Shown: piece after piece, positions 46,781-61,600 of the stretch
Layout: the number at the start of each line of letters is the position of its first letter
Numbering within the stretch: position 1 is the stretch's first letter
NCBI RefSeq assembly: GCF_037975245.1
Contig: NC_092575.1
Location: forward strand, 389,001-453,000
Direction: 5' to 3'
DNA from: Apostichopus japonicus
Taxonomy: Eukaryota; Echinodermata; Holothuroidea; Aspidochirotida; Stichopodidae
DNA: 64,000 nt
Position numbers and translations under genes: made by a program
Notes under the pieces: model-generated
Told to the model about the DNA's origin: nothing
What the model saw: the letters and a program-made list of their open reading frames with translations, nothing else
The model's database searches: none

Positions 46781-49769
46781 GTTTGTTGAATGTGGGGTAG
46801 TAGAGGAATTCCTAGACAAAGATTGGGGCAAATCCGACACAGACAATTAGTGTAGTACACGTCCGATTGAGAGGTTAAACCATTGTCGGAAAATAGTTCT
46901 GAAGTGACCTACTGTATTCTTTTATTTTTGGCATTTGGCTATCGTATGGTGGGCAGGCCATGTCAGTTGAAAACTATCTACTTGACGAATTTAGTGTATA
47001 AGTCAATGAGAGCAATTAATTGTGGTGTTACACCTGTGTACAAAACCGTTGCAACCGTGTCCTGTCTTATACTTGCACTTCGTAAGTACCAGTCGGGGCG
47101 TCATTCTGGGATGGCGCTGCAACAGAATGACATAGTGGAAACTTAAAGGCGAATAATGTACGGGTTTCTATTTAGCTTCAAGAATGACGAGAAGGATCAT
47201 ACACCGCAATGGCAATGACATATAATGACATGGAGAAGCTAAATTAAGCAAGAAGTGGACATTAACGTGAGACGGACTATAACATTATGATAAGGTTTAT
47301 GTATCACGTAAAAACCCTCTATAGTGTCAGCTAAACATGTTGTTTAGTATTAGTTCTGATGTGATTCAACGCTTTCATTGTTGTTATATCCTAACAGGCT
47401 GAATTTCACAAAACCGAAAATTGAAGTTGTTGTTTGATGACCTCATCTGCGCAATGACTGATTCACAGACTGATGAGGTTTATTGTACGCTATACACGCT
47501 AGAGATCGTTTCAGCGAGTTCTGCCAATTTGAAAACACAGTGAGACACTAGCCCTAATCGTCTTTCTTCATAATGCGAGCTCTTATCAATAGTCTATGTA
47601 GTAGGAAGTTCAGATTGAGCGTGACTGTACATGACACAGCACTTAAACAAGACTAATGCGTCGTTCAAAGTAGGAAAGTTATTTCGGGAACGAAAAGTAT
47701 TTACATTTGACTAATAATCATACATGATGGCAGTCAAGAGAAACATTAAATTTGAGCATTATGCTTAACTGTAGTTTTAATAGAGTTTTACATATTTCCA
47801 TACTATGAGGTACATGCAGCTTAATGGAATGATGTACCAGGAATGATGCCAAGGATGAAAGAAAATTTGACGTTGGGCGCGGCGGAAACAACAATTTCAC
47901 TTTCTCTATAATGATCTTAACTTGAACAAACAGGTTGTCGTTTGAGAAAGCAATAATGGTCAACTTTTTTAGTGTGAAAGCTTGCGTACTCAGGACCAGA
48001 CCCCACAATCTTGATCTCTCCTCCAATCGGTGAGCCTCATGAGCAGATCTGATAAGATGTTCCATGAATCAGTGAGACAAATGTCCAATTCATGTATAAT
48101 ATTGAACCTCAGATGAAGATGTGAAATGCTCAACATGTTTGTGGTGGCAGGACACAAATAACTTGGTGGTCACGTGTTAATGAGCTTCTTTTGTAGACAT
48201 GTTTACATGTTCGATGAATCTCTTGTGTTTACTAATAAGACGAAGGTAGTTATATCGGTACAAGCTAGACAAACATATGAACAAATAAATGGTTGAAGAT
48301 GCTTCAACTTAATAATATTCTAACAAACAGCCACAAAGTACTAAGTTTTGATGGTCTGACTCGACATAAAAAGCCAGGGTGCATATAGGACCTGCGATAA
48401 GCAATCTTAGTATTAAATGGGGCTATGATTCGCTTTGTCCCAAATCCTGTCGGTTTTTGACGATAGTACTAGTCAATGGCCGAAGAGGTCAGACTGAAGT
48501 AGATGAGAGATAAAGCCCGCTCGTCCTCATTAGCATAGCAAGGTCTCTGTTAAATTAACAGTGCGAATAGCCTAACTGAATCAGATCTATAAGGAGCTAA
48601 GATACAACGAGCTATGATTCATTGCCCTAGTTTATTGTGTCTGTCGTACTTCAACTTTCACTTTGTTCGTAAGTTGCAGTATTGTACTAACGTTTAATCT
48701 ATAGTTCCTCGTGTAATCTTTTTATTAATCAAAGGGTATTGTTATCTACCAAAAATATATAGCTTGCATTAATATTTCTGATACAATTTACGTCGGGCCA
48801 TGCCCCCTCCTCGTTAAAATCCCTGAAAGTGGCAGTTTTTAAGAATGATCTTTAAATCGGTGGTGGTCTCAAACACTTTAAACCTATACCAAGTATCATA
48901 GCGAGATAAAATCGACGTCCATTACTGATAACTCACATAGAATTTTACAAGATGTCAGACTGATTCATTCCTATAATGACACAGAACATAAAATAGCCTT
49001 TGAAGTTTAGTATTGGATAACCATATAAACGTAGCAGCGTTCACCTTCTGACGTTTAGTACGCTTTATCAAGCAACACTTAGCCCTCGGCTTAATTTATC
49101 GAAACACATAACTCGTAAGGGGCGGACATGCCTTCTACAAAGGTCTTAATAAACATGATTTAGAGATAGTCATAACACATGGATCTTCGAACGAAGCAGA
49201 GTGAAGTATTTCTTGTTAATGACGTCAGACGAATTACGTCATTTCTGACCCTCGCTAGCGGATACGGCTATCGATCTAAAATTGGCCTACATTTCGAACC
49301 GTCAAAGTGCAGGCAAGGTGTGCGAGGAGACGCGTTTCATGCCAAAGTAGGAGATGCAAGGAATCTGGAGATTTGCATATTTTATTTACATGTTTGCAAG
49401 GTTTTACATTATATTTTATGTGGAAAATTGTCAAAGGAAACTAACGCATACCATTCCTAATGAAATTAAGGGATTATCTCGGTTAACAATCAGATGAATT
49501 AAACAATCTCTAAACTTTAAAGGCTTTAATCAGGAGATGTTTGGTGATACAGATATAAAAGCAGCATCATAGGCGACACCCAAGCAGGTGTGTAAATCTC
49601 CAATACATCACAAGATCACTCACTATTGTAATGCGCTAACTGAGAATTTAACTTACGTTTAAAACACACTCTGTTTGTCAACATGTATGATTTAGTATTG
49701 ATGTTCGACCGATGAACAAAGAACATATTTAAGTTGGAGCAAATGATTGACACACATGCTTATCATTTG
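46781..49769. other. Gene-free stretch
   Basis: No supported feature. Segment 48500-48620 is less AT-biased and could be tested for conservation. Confidence 0.4.
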
Positions 49770-49985
49770 TCTTTTTAATATTTCTCACATTTTTTAATTT
49801 TTTTAATATTTCACACAATGTTTACTTTTTTAATATTTCTCACAAAGTTTACTTTTTTAATATTTCTCACAATTTTTACTTTTTTCAAATAGTTCTCACA
49901 ATGTTTACTTTTTAATATTTCTCACAATTGTTACTTGTTTTAAATATTTCTCACAATGTTTACTTTTTAATATTTCTCACAATGT
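49770..49985 (+). repeat. AT-rich ~29-bp repeat
   Basis: About seven copies of TTTTTAATATTTCTCACAA with TGTTTACT between, of variable length. Confidence 0.75.
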
Positions 49986-52900
49986 TGACATAAGTATTCT
50001 TCGTTTTGTTGAATTTTTCCTCCAGATTTGAGAAAGCAATGCAACAAAACAAACTTTGGGATTGCATCGAACGCCGTCAGGGCAAAAACGTGACATGTAA
50101 ATTGTCAATTACCTCTGACGTCTCTCAACATAACTCGAGTGTTGTTTGTTCATGGTTTCGAAACTGGAATTGAGTCATTTATTTTATCACCGGTAGCTTC
50201 AATGTATCCCTCTTCCCTCATTCTGTGACTTCCAGGTCATAATTTAGCACAGGGAATCGCTAGGAGGCATATAATTTAACATTCAATGTGTCAGTTTCGA
50301 AATTTCATTTTCAAGGGCTTGGATAATAATGACTTCTAGTACTATGTGGTGTACTTTCAATGTTATCGTTATGACGGGTGTATTTTAATGTTCAAAACAT
50401 AATTCTTGAGTATTATCTGTGACAAACAAGCTTAGCGCCTTCCAGAAACATTGATATATTAAATATATGGTCATATTTTAACATGACTAGCAGGGTTGCG
50501 CTTTCGATGGGAGGGGTGGCTGTTGTTTACATTTAATGACATTCTTTATTTAATATTTAGTCAAATTTGAAGTCCTTTTACTGAGCTAGAACAGAAGTGG
50601 ATGGCTTTTGAAGTAGAACGTTAAGAGGTCGATTCATAAATTGTTCTCGTAATTGACATAAAGACATAACACGGGATAGGATTCTACCCTATATGAGAAT
50701 GAACCCTTAGTTATAAATGATAAATAATGCCTATAGATGTTACCAATCAAATAAAGGAAATGGTTCAATAAAAAGAACACAAGTGATTCTTAGCTAATAG
50801 CTGTTAACTTCAACAAACACTATATCATTTGCCTTCCCTTAGCAACAGTCGTAGAAAGATAACAATGGAGGTTATTAGAAATGGCTCGCTGAAGATTTTG
50901 ATAAGAAATTTGTATTTAATTTTATAGTACGCCAAAGATAAGATAATCCTAAGAGGCAAACCTGTGATTTACGAAAGAAAGATCCCCGACAGACAAAGAG
51001 GCGCCGAGACTTGCTTTGTCTTGGATGGGTTAATTTCAAAGGTAAATCATGTGAGACAGTTATAGCAAAAAGGTAAACACGAAGGTACTTGATAAATGGT
51101 ACCGGTAACTGCAAATATGGTCATAGTTATGCTTTGATAAGATTTTATCCAACTATTGTCAAAGCAAACTTACTGTTTACTAAAAGACCAAGGATACATT
51201 TCTGTTTCTATTATATGTGTCACTGCAATATTCCCTATATTTGAAAGTTATAATTGATTGGACGTGGGGAATATTTATACCTTATTCAAACTTTCATTGG
51301 TCCACTCCTTTAAAGATACTTTCAATAAAAAAAATTAAAATTATATAATATACTGTAATTTTAACAACATGAATGTTAACATACAAAGAGTCTTAAGACC
51401 AGTATTCTTCAGTGAATGCTTGGACTATAATCAATCATCGCCATTTCATGGATGGACTGATGGGAGGAGAAGGAAGTTGAAAAAGAAGCAGGGGAGACAA
51501 CCGTTTGATTTGTGTAAAGTTAGACTTGTCTATATACGCAGCATGCAAGTTTCGTGGAACAACTCCAATCACCCCGACAGACACATGCTTCAACATGCCC
51601 GAGCCTTCCATAGAGCATAACTATATAAGTAATCAGCACCTCTACACAGGCTTCAATAAGCCAGAACCTTGGAATTAGCACCCCAACACAGGCTTACATA
51701 AGCCTGAGCCTACCGTATGAGTATATGACCGTAATGTGAAACAATGGTAATCTCACACAATAGGCACATTAGGCTATTAAGCTATCATCATTATAATGTA
51801 ACGGTGGCAGCTTACTTAGAATAGGTGATGTGATGCATTACCTTGGTTAAGCTTCACATTTACTCTTTTAATTACGAAAAGAAGAACTGTTGTAAAGGGA
51901 AGACTTAAATCATTCTTTGGATGAATGGACACCGTATGCAAAGCTTTTAGTTTTTACTCTCAGATAATAATGTCACGTGCTCCAAAGAGTCATCGTTGTG
52001 GGCACTTCCAAAATGAGAAGTCTTTCTCGTTGAAGTTTATAATGCACATGCAGTATCGGGTGGATCACAAATAACATGAATCAAAGTATAAAACGAACAG
52101 TAAAGACTTCATCAGCTTACGTACCTACACTTCTGTTCAAAGATTGCGTGTCATCTGCTCAGCAGTAATCCTCATCTCGTGAGGCACAACCCCAGTGAAA
52201 CCTATCATGGCCGCCTCATCTCCTGAGGTACACTCATGCAACCGAAGCCTACCATTCCGCCCGGTACAAACATCGGTATCGCCGCCTCCTCATATCGTGA
52301 GGTGCAACCAAGTAGAAATGGTCAATGCCACCTCATCTTCGTTTTAAGACCAAGAGGAGCCGACATCTCATGATTTCTTGAACGTCGCACTTCATTCATG
52401 AAATCTAGGAAACAAATAAGACAACCTCATATATTTTTATTTTCAAGAAGATTTTTTTTTAAATAATTTCTTATACTACACCAAGTCCTCATAATTATGG
52501 TTATCATATTATAATGTTTTAAACTTTGCTAATAACAACACAAATGTATTCGCTTTCATTTGCTTGTTTCCTCCGTTTTCCTTCCAACTTTTCATCTTAA
52601 CTCCCTCATGAATATTGATATTTCCTTTGTAAGGATAAACCTTTCCAACATATATGCGTTTCTATTACTTCGATTCTGTGAATCACCGTCAACATTACAC
52701 AAAACATATTCTTCTTTCTTTCGCGTTTTCTTCACAGACCTAAATCTAAAAAGAAATACCTTTTTTTAAATTTTAAATATTTCAAAATAACAGGTATGAA
52801 ACTCGCGGCTTAGTGACGTCACACCGAGGATCTATCATCTCTCCAGGTGAGTTTAGCTGTCATCTTTCATGTAAAACAATAGACTTCTCATTTTCATTAG

Positions 52901-53611
52901 TGTTTACGAGACCTCTGGGATTTGCAGGGTTTAAAAGCCAGAAACTGAAAGAAATATGTAATATTTTACCAAAGGCAGAGCAGATTTGTTGTCTGAATAT
53001 CAGAGTTTAATTTCCAGACTGAAAAGCTGGTAACCTATAATATTTAACTGATTTGCCTCCATCAGACTGTCATATGGGTGAAGATTTTGACGTTTTCAAT
53101 TAGTCGTGAAATGAGCCTTATGGGAATTTATTGATGTATCACGCTACCGGTTTGACAATTACACGCATCACGGCCACCACAATACAAGAAATATATACGA
53201 GAAATGTGTGGGCTCGTCGTCTAGAGTTGCTGTAGAATTCTATAAAACCAAACTAGAAGTCTGAATATGAGGCTTGGGCTATTGACACAGTCAGTGACCC
53301 ACTAAAGACAGGAACTTATCTTTTTCTCAATCAATCGCTTCACAAATCAGTTGAAATTTTGAGACTTGAAAGAAAAATGACAATTTCGGGTTTAACAAAT
53401 TAACATTTTCACATTTTATGAAAAATATGGGGGAAAAGGTCATTTTTTATCTCAAAGCGTAATAAACCATAACTGTTTGTGTATGAAATCGATATTTGAT
53501 CAAGTCGGAGAATGCTTATAATTATAAAAGAAATCAATTAGGGCTGACCTGACCTCGCCATCAACCTCTCTACAGATTTAGTACGCAAGTAAATAAACTG
53601 ACTTAAGTGTT
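49986..53611. other. Gene-free stretch
   Basis: No supported gene. Three to four loose copies of CCTCATCTCGTGAGGCACAA-like sequence (about 52171, 52210, 52283, 52326) form a degenerate repeat. Confidence 0.4.
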
Positions 53612-54592
53612 TCTATTAGTATATCAAGTATAATATCTAGTATTATATCTAGTATTATATTACTATTACATCTACTATTATATTAGTATTATTCTAATAT
53701 TATGTTACCATTATATCTATAATTATTAGTATTATATTAGTATTATTCTAGTATTATTATTATTATATCTGGAATTATGAGTATTATATTAGTATTATTC
53801 TAGTATTATGTTACTATTATGCAGTATTATATCAACTGCTATATTACTATTATTCTAATATTATGTTGCTATTATATATCTGGAATTATTAGTATTATAT
53901 TAGTATTATTCTAATATTATGTTACTATTATATCTATAATTATTAGTATTATATTAGTATTATTCTAGTATTATGTTATTATTATATCTGGAATTATGAG
54001 TATTATATTAGTGTTATTCTAGTATTATGTTACTATGATATTTATAATATTATCTAGAATTATATCTTCTAATATATTTGTATTATTCTAATATTATGTT
54101 GCTATTATATATCTGGAATTATTAGTATTATATTAGTATTATTCTAATATTATGTTACTATTATATCTGGTATTATTAGTGTTATATAAGTTTTTTTTAG
54201 TATTATGTTACCATTATATCTAGAATTATATTTACTAATATATTAGTATTATTCTAGTATAATGTTACTATTATGCAGTATTATATCAACTGTTATATTA
54301 GTATTATTCTAGTATTATGTTACCATTATATCTAGAATTATATTTACTAATTTATAAGTATTATTACTATAATACTAACATATTAGTATTATTCTAGTAT
54401 TATGTTGCTATTATGTAGTATTATATCAACTGTTATGTTAGTATTATTCTAGTATTTTGTTACTATTATATCTGGAATAATTAGTATTATATAAGTATTA
54501 TTATAGTATTATATACTATTATATCTAGAATTGTATTAGTTATATATCTAGTAGTAATATATTTATTATTACTACAATATTATACTAGTACT
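53612..54592 (+). repeat. ~1 kb AT-rich ATT/TAG-type complex repeat
   Basis: Degenerate array built from ATTATATTAGTATTATTCTA and TATTATGTTACTATTATATC. The composite unit is of roughly 50-55 bp, about eighteen diverged copies. Confidence 0.85.
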
Positions 54593-55608
54593 TTACACCA
54601 CAGTACATCACAGTACATAGTACATCACAGTACATAGTACATCACAGTACATAGTACATCACAGTACATAGTACATCACAGTGCATAGTACATCACAGTA
54701 CATCGTACATCACAGTACATAGTACATCACAGTACATAGTACATCCAGTACATAGTACATCACAGTACATAGTACATCACAGTACATAGTACATCACAGT
54801 ACATAGTACATCACAGTACACAGTACATCACAGTACACAGTACATCACAGTACACAGTACATCGCAGTACATAGTACATCACAGTACACAGTACATCACA
54901 GTACATAGTACATCGCAGTACATAGTACATCGCAGTACATAGTACATCACAGTACATCGTACATTACAGTACATAAAGTACATCACAGTACATAGTACAT
55001 CACAGTACACAGTACATCACAGTACACAGTACATCACAGTACACAGTACATCGCAGTACATAGTACATCGCAGTACATAGTACATCACAGTACATCGTAC
55101 ATCACAGTACATAGTACATCACAGTACATAGTACATCACAGTACATAGTACATCACAGTACACAGTACATCACAGTACATAGTACATCACAGTACATAGT
55201 ACATCACAGTTCATAGTACATCACAGTGCATAGTACATCACAGTACATAGTACATCACAGTACAGAGTACATCACAGTATATAGTACATCACAGTACATC
55301 GTACATCACAGTACATAGTACATCACAGTACATAGTACATCACAGTACATAGTACATCACAGTACATAGTACATCACAGTACATCGTACATCACAGTACA
55401 TAGTACATCACAGTACATAGTACATCACAGTACATAGTACATCACAGTACATAGTACATCACAGTACATAGTACATCACAGTACATAGTACATCGCAGTA
55501 CATAGTACATCACAGTACATAGTACATCACAGTACATAATACATCACAGTACATAGTACATCGCAGTATAAAGTACATTACAGTACATTACGGTACACCA
55601 CAGTATAT
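54593..55608 (+). repeat. 17-bp minisatellite, about 58-60 copies
   Basis: The unit ACATCACAGTACATAGT is tandemly repeated for about 1 kb, with variants CACAGT, CATCGT and TCGCAGT. Blocks of variants recur, implying multi-unit duplication. It directly abuts the AT-rich array on its left and decays on the right into CATCACACACTACATC words (to about 55740). Confidence 0.95.
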
Positions 55609-58600
55609 CAACATCACACACTACATCATTATCATACACTACATCGTCCCTACATCACAGTATATCCACATCACAAACTAAATCCACGTCACACACTACA
55701 TCAACAATATACTGACACACTACATCAAAGAGCTACGATATTGTTAACATCGAAACGTGCGGGAAAGAGAAGCACGAGTAACGCATATTTATTGATATAT
55801 ATTTTGAAAGATAGCACGTGATTACAACTCAACTAAATCATAGTTTTGATGTAAATTATTTGGACACTTGTTTAATACCGTGTCAATGTCTTATTCATCA
55901 ATCATTTCAAGTCACGTGGATCGCAGTCAAACATCAAGTTTGACAAAAGGTGTTGTTAACAACTAATCTGAATTGTTTTACTTTCTCCTTGCAATTGATA
56001 ACTCAAAATCGCACCACGTGATAGGAACATCAATCGAACGAAATACTTTTGGCCGCGATGCACGATGTTTTAATTCGTTTTGAAATGCTGCGTGAGAACT
56101 TATCAAAATAGGTGGCATCTACATACCAAATAAAGTTCTCATTTTCTAGTTTTCTTTGTAAATTGCATGAGAACACTTTACAATAGACGTCTGTTCCAAA
56201 GCGATATCTATTACAAAGAAGGACACACAGAGACAGAGACACATTGACAGAGTTTAATGGTTTTACTCTTAATTTTTTGTTTCAAAATAAATAGGACAAA
56301 CGTTACGTATGGCCTAACGGTTTTCTACAGAGGTTACAGAAACCATGATTTATCAATAAATTTCGTGACCGAGTTTAAACCCATTAAAAATTCGCTTTAA
56401 GTATGCAGTGAATCCTTCCAGATTAAACTATTGTACAATGACTTTCAAGAAAACATGCATTTCAAGCATTCTGAAACATAATACAAAAGTGTAGCATATG
56501 CAAATCAAAAGAGTAACAACACTGGGCAATTTATTCAATAAGCCAGCGTTGAATAATGTAAGTTATGCCCGGATACATGAAACGACTTGAGCAAAGCATA
56601 GCGTCGTATAGATTTAATACGTGATGCCCGCTAACCTTCCACGGAACATCGTCAAGGCCTATGCACATCCGCATATATATTAGGTTGATCACATATCACA
56701 TTCACATGTTAAAATTATGTTCATGTGTGCCATAGAAAAGAGAAGCGCAACGAACTGCCTTCATAGCCGAAAAAAGCTGAAAAATTTGATCTACTTTCTT
56801 GTAAACTTTGAGGATATATCATTATTATTGAAATTAGTATAAACTTGTTAGACTATTGCCTCGTGTAAAGATTTATGACTCCGTCTAATCCAATGTATAT
56901 AAGCTGAGCATTTGCCACCCGGCATAAATGTGAGTTCATAAATGCGGTCCTTTATTCTAGAACAAGGTCACAGTCTCAGAGATTATAGACTTTTCTACCC
57001 AAAGCATAATTAGAACAATGTCCTGATTTTTTTTAACTGGGTCAAGTTACCGTTATCCTGTCAAAATGACAGCTGAGCACACCTGCTACTTGATTGGAGG
57101 ACCCTCGTGATTCAAGACAAATGGTGACCATACCACTACAGACAGTTTGTAATCCTTGCAGAAATCCTGCGCTCTTCATCTGAGGGGGACATCTGTGAAC
57201 TTTGACACTTGTCATATGGACCACCATGACGTCAGCAAAAACGCAGCCCTCAACTCTCATCAGGAACACCCGGTCCTTACACTTGTTTCAAATTACAAGT
57301 ATTTTCGGTGAAAGTTGAATGTATAATAAATACAAAATTACATTCTATTCAGAATGAATTGCAGTATCATATAATATGAATTCAATGACATTAACACAAT
57401 TAATGTCAGTGATTAAGTAATATTGCGACACGATGACGTCGCAATACATGTTCCAAAAAAAAAAAACTAATAAAGACTCGTTATCTCTCTTAATATTACC
57501 AGATCCATTTCAATGGACTAAATCTCTGGCTTCCAAACTTTCAACAGACCGTACATAAAGATAGGAATGTTTGTTGTATACAATTTTTTCTATGTATTCC
57601 TATATATACACCGTTATATCGGTATTAATATATGTAGTTTCCTCGAGCCCCTCCCCTCTCCCATCCTCCCCCACCCCTCATCTCCTTTTCGAAACATCCT
57701 GGATCTGCCACTGATGTACCCTATAATCTACGTAAAGGGCCCTTATTTATTGCCTCATTATGTTTGGTATTGATTGCAGAATTCCTGACGGGGTTAGCTT
57801 AGTCTATTAGGTTAAATGCACCTTTACTATACAATCTATCTTTTGTGTTGACCTTGCATTATGCTGATGCAGGTATACAACAACCATGACAGGCAGCAGA
57901 TTTGGAGTCTTCTTAGGTCTAGAATTCTCCTGTTATGATGGAAGATGCAGTACGACTCCGTTGACATTCTCGCCGTAGAAACCCGCATGATATGACCCCG
58001 TGACATTATTGCCGTACCTCTGTCGACAATATGGCCGTGAACTGTGGACGGCTGAGACCATGAAAACCAGGTAACAAGATCGATGTGTTGAGTGAAGTAT
58101 AGGAACTGTAACACGATGGTAGTAGGCCTAATACACCTCAAGACATACAGTACGGTATAGTCCGTGTATAGTCACTTGCTTCGTCAACTTCAGGTCCAAA
58201 TTATGATGATTCTTTCCAATTTCCATGTTGCTTGTGCAAAATGCTAACGTGGAAACTATCTGGGTTACAAAATATTTAGAGCCTTGTAGAAACATTCATT
58301 TATCGCTAACTTGGTTCCTTGCCCCCCCCCCCCCCCCGTTCCCCACCCAACGCGTTTCACATATCAGAATAAACAAGAGAGAAAAAGGAACGAAAAACCT
58401 GTCGACTTCAGCCAAGTTGTTCACCAGGCAAGTGCTTCTAAGTACTCGTTACGTTTCGGTTACAACTAATTGTTGTGACTCAGTCCATTACCCTTTTTCT
58501 CATGTTATGGTTATATGGAAACATATAGTGTAGCATGTGCCTATTCCATATAAAGTCCACAGCAACAGAAAGACGTCTTCATAGAAAGAAATATTACCGA

Positions 58601-61600
58601 ATTAATTTTAGTTTTAGTGGCTGAGATGTTGAGATACATGGACGAGGTACGGAAATTGGCGATTTATTTTTATTTTTTGGGAACCTTTAGATTTGTGGTT
58701 TATACATCGACCCCTTTACTTTACTTTCTTAATCAATTTTCTGTTCATGGAATAAAGGCTTTACATTAATGTTTGAATATAAATTGACGAGTACATGGGA
58801 GTACACCAGAATCAAACCATAATAAATGTAGTCTTAAGTTTCATTCTTGAAAAGCTTATATTGACATTTCGACTTCATCTAACCTCTAACCGGGGAGTAA
58901 CCAACCCCTAAGATTCTTACGAGAGATAGCACAGGCTGACATATCAAACTTTGGAACCTAATTTCGCGAGTGGTCAATCTCAGAGCTTTTAGGTGTGAGC
59001 GTCGGTTTAATGTGTCCAGGCGGCTGAATTGCAAACTCCAAATCATCGTAAATATTAATAGTTTGGGGCCATCGGTTAGCTCGAAAATCTTTAACCAAGG
59101 GCCACAAATCATCGATTTAACTTTCATATTTAACGAAAAAAATTCATCGTTTTATCAAGTTGTTGCCAAAATAGTTTACTTGAACCATAATAAACAATCT
59201 TTAATGGATAAATTGCAAAGGCATTTGAAGCTTTCTGGCTAACAAAAAGGAAGAATATTTTGCTTATTGGTGACCGGTGCCTTAGCTATCAATTTTTAAT
59301 GGGCTAGACCTCCCTAACGATACGTGTTCAGTAGATGGTCAAAATGTGTGGACATCAAACTTTCGGTCAAAACCATTTTCATAAATCAAGAGAAGATGAC
59401 CTAAGGCCAAATGTCCTCTTAACCTTTCGGAAAAATCTTGCAAAACCTGAGAAAGATAAGGAAAGCAAGTTTGGTCTTGAATGGTGTCACACCCTTCAAA
59501 AGTTTGTAAATTTGTAAAGAAATATGGAGCGAAGAATATATCTTCTTTTATTCATAGTGAATAGCTTGATATATACATTGGTAGAAATCTGTCTTTGTTA
59601 TAACGATATAAATATAATGTACACAAAGTATATCATCAGAGATAACCAGCGAATTGTGAAGAAGTATCTTCTATATCCAATACAATAAAACGACTGATCC
59701 CTTCAATGCCCGTCAATTCCTGCTGTTAGTATAGTCAGGCATTTAGACCTAAGTCCTTTGTTTCTTGAACTTCGGTCCACTAAACGGTCTTCAATTTCAC
59801 AATTTCGAGAGAAAGTGTGTGAGAGAGAGATATATATTTCGTTCTTTCTTTGTTTAATTAATATATCTTTTTTAAATTATAAATCGTATGTTCTTTGTTT
59901 GTTGGCACTTTGTCAGTAAGTAGCGGTACCTATTTAAAAAAAAACTTAGCATCATATTTATACTTGTTTATCGATTTCAGAAATGATTTTTCAGGCTTTA
60001 GTCCATGTAACATGCAAGACAAACAAAGTGAAACCGAATGAACTTTGTTCCTGTGTGGCAGAGAGCAGAGTTTAATGTTCCTTTCTTTAGTTTTAAAATG
60101 TCTTTATAAACATAGATGAACACACACAAATCATGTCTCTCACACCACAAAAGTTTATTACCAGATTAAGACTGAATATCAAATTGTATACGATATAACT
60201 ACTCATCCTCTGGTTACCTTACATTATATTTGATGTTGGTATACATTGGCTACATTATATCTAAATCAAATATCATATTTTACTTACACCCTCTTTCGTT
60301 TTGTGACTCATAATTTATTCTTGAGACAACGAATACCAGCTTTTGATATTTAAAGAACTCAGTGTTCCACCTCCGTAGAAAAGTGTGACTTAGTTTCCAA
60401 TTGGGCTTACCATCCATCGACACCAGTACCAGTTATTGTAAAATTACATTTTAGATGTGCATCCCCAGTCGTTTGTTTATCCTGCTTGATTGACACGACA
60501 GCCTGTTCCTTAGCTACTGCCTATGCGTGTTGAGCTTATCCAAATAATTGTCACATATTTCGGGATTAGAGACAAGGCGTCGATGGCAGGTATTAAGGAA
60601 GGTTTTGACATGGAATCGCTCCTGGCGTGTATCCTAGAATCTTTGGGATTTAGGTTTTGTTTACAACCAAGTATACAATACCCTACATTTCTATAATATA
60701 AGAGTCTATATATAGTGATGACTATACCCTAACGAGGCTTATACTTACAACAGTCTGTCGTGGAATCTGGTCTGCAACTATCATCACTTCATGTAATGTG
60801 ATCATCCATAATTCAATCGATTCTAACTTTATACGTTAATTAACTTGAATCATAAGACAAAATCCGTACAATATCTTTAAATCTTTGACTCAAATCGAAG
60901 TCACTCCATATTCATAGACTGAAACAAAGATCGTTACAAGGAAAAAAATAATTACCCGATGACGTACTTGGCTTGCACATCCCATCCTTTATATGCAGAC
61001 TTCACATATTGAAAGTTGTGGCTTTTATCCTACCACCATGGCATTCAGACACAACGATAATAACTCAGTTTAAATGTTAACTAGCACACTCGGCTTTTAT
61101 GAAACCCATTTTGTCTCGATACCCCGAGGATCGCTTGGCCCCCACTGTCTCATTTTCACACCCCACCCCTACCCCCTCCTCACACGGGTGAGTGGACTCC
61201 AGATGTGTACAAATCATATATTTAATAGTATTAAACAATAATGAAGTATCGTGTTGCTCTTCATATCAGGGGCTGTGTGTATAGTAAACATAACTTTACT
61301 GTAGCGGCATGATACCCGCAGGGAGCTGGTATTTATAAATGACAAGGACCATTTTGCCATGACTACATTAATCTGAAAGCGATTAAGCGATGACAACGGA
61401 ACTGAGCATTATTAACACCTCTATTCGTTGATGTACCTTACATTAATATGGTTACATATTATATTATCAATCCATAGAATTCACAAATCTGTTTTGCCAT
61501 TATAGATGGCAGCAAACCGCCAAAATAACACATGACAAGCCCTGGAAAAGTATTCCGCAAGGTTGAGTGACAATATTGTAACCTTACAATGATCATTATA

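Noticed and set aside
57836-58141. 101-aa minus-strand frame with repeated GH/RG words
   Set aside because: Short internal DNA repetition gives the pattern; no family signal or splice context.
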